This document shows, one piece after another, positions 6,774 through 9,004 of a DNA stretch of 9,004 nt (positions within the stretch are counted from its first letter, which is position 1; the number at the start of each line of letters is the position of its first letter). Position numbers and translations under genes: made by a program. The stretch is from Actinomycetota bacterium (GTDB lineage Bacteria > Actinomycetota > Thermoleophilia > Solirubrobacterales > Solirubrobacteraceae). The DNA lies in contig WLNG01000044.1 of NCBI GenBank assembly GCA_009699915.1, positions 1-9,004 of the forward strand, written 5' to 3'. The notes under the pieces are model-generated. The model was not told the DNA's origin, did no database searches, and saw nothing but the letters and a program-made list of their open reading frames with translations.

Positions 6774-7727
6774 ATGCGCGTCAGTGCTCCCGACATCGAC
6801 GAGCGAGCGATCCCGGAGGGCGGACTGCTCGCGCTCTTCGGACCGACCGGCGTCGGCAAGACCGAGGTCGCGCTCGCCGTTGCGCAGCAGCTACGTGGAG
6901 CCGGGTGTCCGACGGTTGCCGTTTCTGCCGATGCGCTTCAGGTGTACGCAGGCCTCGAGATTCTCACGGGCACCGCGAGCCCAGCCCAGCAGGGCGAATT
7001 GGAGCACCGGCTGATCTCATTCCTGCCGGTCACAGAAACGTTCAGCGTTGCGCAATACAGCGAGCTGGCACATGCCGAGATCGACGCAGTGCTCGCTGAC
7101 GGAGCGACACCGATCGTCGTCGGCGGTACCGGGCTCTACCTGCGAGCCGCACTTGCAGAGCTGCGGCTGCGACCGCAGCCAACGGCTGAAATTCGCCGAC
7201 GCCTAGAAGAGGAGCTGGAGAGCCATGGTGTCGCGGCGCTGCACGCGCGCCTGCATGGCCTTGCGCCCTGGGCCGCCCGCGACATTCCCTCAACCGACCG
7301 CCACCGGGTACTGCGTGCGCTCGCGCTGCACGAGATGGGCGAGCTCGAGCTGCCCGAGGGACCGAGCACGCTCTGGACCGCGGAGACCCGGCGCCCCACC
7401 CGACTCATCGGGCTCGTGCGCGATCGGGAGACGCTCTACCGGCGCATCGATGCTCGCGTTGCGCAGATGGTTACCCGCGGCGCGGCGCGGGAGGTGCGTG
7501 CCGCCCAGGCCGCGGGCGTGTCGGAGACGGCAAGGCGGGCACTGGGCTTCGACGAATTGCTGAGCGGCGACATCGAAGCGATGCAGCGCCGCACCCGCAA
7601 CTACGCGAAGCGCCAACTCACGTGGATGCGCAAGCTTGCAGGCGTCGAGATCGTCGATATCGGCGACAGCACTCCAGCGCAGGTCGCGCGCCAAATCCTG
7701 TCGACACCCGCCGCGCAGGCGCCCTAG
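6774..7727 (+). CDS. miaA: tRNA dimethylallyltransferase MiaA
   Basis: MiaA transfers a dimethylallyl group from DMAPP to N6 of A37 in tRNAs reading codons that begin with U, giving i6A37, the substrate of MiaB. The 317-residue protein has the P-loop GPTGVGKT at 23-30, SADALQVYAG at 51-60 (conserved Asp53), the VGGTGLY motif at 116-122 and the C-terminal TRNYAKRQLTWMRK at 274-287. Two usually conserved stretches differ: the GTAKP motif reads GTASP (66-70), and the PHHL/PHRL-type motif reads EHRL (77-80). Because the rest is intact, I read this as lineage divergence, not loss of function. An ATG at 6738 is in frame but would overlap the FIST gene and add non-conserved residues; 6774 is preferred and lies 7 bases after a -10 candidate. 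dapF follows after 10 bases. Confidence 0.95.
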   Translation: MRVSAPDIDERAIPEGGLLALFGPTGVGKTEVALAVAQQLRGAGCPTVAVSADALQVYAGLEILTGTASPAQQGELEHRLISFLPVTETFSVAQYSELAHAEIDAVLADGATPIVVGGTGLYLRAALAELRLRPQPTAEIRRRLEEELESHGVAALHARLHGLAPWAARDIPSTDRHRVLRALALHEMGELELPEGPSTLWTAETRRPTRLIGLVRDRETLYRRIDARVAQMVTRGAAREVRAAQAAGVSETARRALGFDELLSGDIEAMQRRTRNYAKRQLTWMRKLAGVEIVDIGDSTPAQVARQILSTPAAQAP

Positions 7728-7730
7728 GGT
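7701..7730 (+). promoter_or_regulatory. Candidate dapF promoter (TCGACA - N18 - TAGGGT), leaderless
   Basis: TCGACA at 7701-7706 matches the -35 consensus TTGACA at five of six positions, and TAGGGT at 7725-7730 follows after 18 bases. The dapF ATG lies 7 bases further on. The TAG is also the miaA stop codon. It is the best-formed promoter in the window, because it has both elements. An alternative reading of AGGGTG as a ribosome binding site cannot be excluded. Confidence 0.45.
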
Positions 7731-7737
7731 GTGCTCG

Positions 7738-8586
7738 ATGCGGTTCGAGAAGTGGCAGGCGCTCGGGAACGACTATCTGATCCTTGACGCGCGCGAGCTC
7801 AGTTTCAGCCTGACACCGAGCGCGGTCCGGCTGCTCTGCGATCGCCACCGCGGAATCGGCGCCGATGGGGTTCTCGAGCTGCGCGAGCCAGACGCCGAAG
7901 GATTCGTGGCGCGCCTGCGAATCCACAACCCGGATGGGTCGGAGGCCGAGCTCTCCGGCAACGGAGCCCGTCAGGCGGTGCTCTATCTCCACCGTGCCGG
8001 CTGGACCGACAGCCCCAGGTTCTCCATCCAGACAGCGGCCGGCGAGATCCGCCCCACGATCGGCTCACCGACCACCTGCAGCCTGGACATGGGTCGTGCC
8101 CGCCTGCAGTCGTCGAACTTCCCGTCGGGCACGGATGATGGGCGAGGCGTCGTCCGCGCAGGCAGTCGAGACTGGTCGTTCCAGCACATCGAGATCGGGA
8201 ACCCGCAGTGTGCGATCCGGGTGAACGATGTCGCCGAGCTCGAGCAGCTTGATCTTGCACTGATCGGGCCCGAAATCGAAACGAACGAGCTTTTTCCGCG
8301 ACGGACCAACGTGAGTTGGTGGACACCCGTCGGAGTGGATGAGATCCGCGCACGGATCTTCGAGCGCGGCGTCGGAGAGACGCTCTCCAGTGGGACGGGC
8401 GCCTGTGGAGCAGCGATCGCCAGTGTTCTCGACGGCGCAGGCTCACTGGTGACCGTGCATCTCGACGGAGGATCGCTCGAGGTCACCGTCGGTGAGGACC
8501 TGCACATCGATCTCGCAGGATGGGCCGTCCCGGTCCACCGCGGCGAGTTCTCGCAGGAGCTGCTCGCCGAGCTGCGGGGCGGCTGA
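7738..8586 (+). CDS. dapF: Diaminopimelate epimerase family protein with Ser at both catalytic Cys positions
   Basis: DapF interconverts LL- and meso-diaminopimelate for lysine and peptidoglycan synthesis, using two cysteines as acid and base. This 282-residue protein has the family length and signatures: ALGNDYLILD (8-17), DRHRGIGADGVLEL (35-48), NPDGSEAE (64-71), IGNPQCAI (153-160), FPRRTNVSW (186-194) and FERGVGETLSSGTGAC (208-223). The first catalytic cysteine of the canonical (C)GNGxR motif is Ser73 (TCC), the second in GETxxCG(S/T)G is Ser218 (AGT), and the histidine of GNPHC is Gln157. Cys223 is the non-catalytic cysteine of the GAC motif. It could be a serine-using epimerase, a changed activity or an inactive paralogue; the convergent dapD argues for a role in the pathway. 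The ATG at 7738 gives the family N-terminus; a GTG at 7729 is in frame but less likely. Confidence 0.85.
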   Translation: MRFEKWQALGNDYLILDARELSFSLTPSAVRLLCDRHRGIGADGVLELREPDAEGFVARLRIHNPDGSEAELSGNGARQAVLYLHRAGWTDSPRFSIQTAAGEIRPTIGSPTTCSLDMGRARLQSSNFPSGTDDGRGVVRAGSRDWSFQHIEIGNPQCAIRVNDVAELEQLDLALIGPEIETNELFPRRTNVSWWTPVGVDEIRARIFERGVGETLSSGTGACGAAIASVLDGAGSLVTVHLDGGSLEVTVGEDLHIDLAGWAVPVHRGEFSQELLAELRGG

Positions 8587-9004
8587 TCAGTCGTTCGCGT
8601 GCAGGGCGGCGTTGAGCCCGCCCCATTCACCGGCACGGGCGATCGCCTCGACAGCGCCGGTCTGGCTGTTGCGCCGGTAGAGGAGTCCTGGCCGTCCACT
8701 GAGCTGCAGCGCCTTGACGACGCTGCCGTCCGCCAGTGCGACCCGCGTTCCGGCGGTGAGGTAAAGCCCGGCCTCCACGACGCAGCCGTCGCCGAGCGAG
8801 ATCCCGATCCCGGAGTTGGCACCCAAGAGGCACCCCTCACCGACCCGAATCACCTCCTTGCCGCCACCGGAGAGCGTGCCCATGACCGACGCGCCGCCAC
8901 CAAGGTCCGAGCCGTGGCCGACGACGACTCCGGCGCTGATCCGCCCTTCGACCATCGAGGCCCCGAGCGTCCCGGCGTTGAAGTTCACGAATCCCTCGTG
9001 CATC
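8587..9004 (-). CDS. dapD: 2,3,4,5-tetrahydropyridine-2,6-dicarboxylate N-succinyltransferase DapD, 5' part outside window
   Basis: DapD transfers succinyl from succinyl-CoA to tetrahydrodipicolinate, the committing step of the succinylase route to diaminopimelate. The C-terminal 138 complete codons are visible; the frame runs off the window end. They form a left-handed parallel beta-helix of hexapeptide repeats with strongly conserved actinobacterial DapD sequence: [20 protein letters not shown] (2-21 of the visible part), [14 protein letters not shown] (35-48), [17 protein letters not shown] (58-74) and [11 protein letters not shown] (76-86). A short C-terminal extension follows ([12 protein letters not shown]). 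Actinobacterial DapD proteins are usually a little over 300 residues, so more than half lies outside. The stop abuts the dapF stop, so the two pathway genes converge with no gap. Identification is confident; the internal ATG at 9003 is not the start. Confidence 0.92.
   Translation of the reverse strand, partial: MHEGFVNFNAGTLGASMVEGRISAGVVVGHGSDLGGGASVMGTLSGGGKEVIRVGEGCLLGANSGIGISLGDGCVVEAGLYLTAGTRVALADGSVVKALQLSGRPGLLYRRNSQTGAVEAIARAGEWGGLNAALHAND

Noticed and set aside
6738..6859. Longer starts for miaA (6738) and the FIST protein (6859), which would make the genes overlap
   Set aside because: The added residues do not resemble either family, and internal ATGs at 6774 and 6751 match the expected N-termini and sit 7 bases after -10-like boxes.
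7636..7737. Upstream extension of the dapF frame into miaA
   Set aside because: The DapF family begins with a motif like MRFEKWQALGNDY, which starts at 7738; the extension is miaA sequence in another frame.
7954..8391. Sequencing error as the cause of the missing DapF cysteines
   Set aside because: Two independent errors at exactly the two catalytic codons in an otherwise clean frame are unlikely, and a third active-site position (His to Gln) also differs.
7983..8840. 285-codon minus-strand frame across dapF and the dapD tail
   Set aside because: It overlaps two recognised genes, is rich in Ser/Pro/Arg and has no recognisable motif.

Overview
The window is a gene-dense, GC-rich bacterial chromosome segment with almost no non-coding DNA; the longest gap is the 125 bases upstream of recA. 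Gene content and order point to Actinomycetota, most likely class Thermoleophilia (the Solirubrobacter/Conexibacter side): a RodZ-like protein, cinA, recA, recX, miaB, then miaA, dapF and an actinobacterial-type dapD. This placement is inferred from protein character and synteny, not from a database search. I see no RNA genes, insertion sequences, CRISPR arrays, phage genes or long repeats.

Layout. Bases 3-4793 are a plus-strand run: the 3' part of a RodZ-like membrane protein with an unusually short tail, cinA (NMN amidohydrolase/competence-damage protein), recA, recX (RecA regulator) and miaB (tRNA methylthiotransferase). Two minus-strand genes follow: a FIST-domain protein (5600-6751) and a short-chain dehydrogenase (4794-5585), probably co-transcribed. 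From 6774 the plus strand resumes with miaA (tRNA dimethylallyltransferase) and dapF (diaminopimelate epimerase family). The window ends inside a minus-strand dapD (tetrahydrodipicolinate N-succinyltransferase).

How the genes work together. recA and recX form a recombination/SOS module. MiaA and MiaB carry out consecutive steps of ms2i6A37 tRNA modification and flank the FIST/SDR pair. dapF and dapD belong to the succinylase route to meso-diaminopimelate, for lysine and peptidoglycan, and converge tail to tail.

Main points of interest. (1) The DapF homologue has serine at both positions where the two catalytic cysteines are expected, and glutamine at the usual active-site histidine, while the rest of the signature is kept. 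(2) Most gene starts lie 6-9 bases after a TANNNT hexamer, the arrangement of leaderless actinobacterial promoters; two of these hexamers contain the TAG stop of the preceding gene. (3) miaA and the FIST gene appear to diverge from two overlapping -10 boxes, each 7 bases from its ATG. (4) Both convergent gene pairs meet at the same palindrome, CTGATCAG, which supplies a TGA stop to each strand with no base between the genes.
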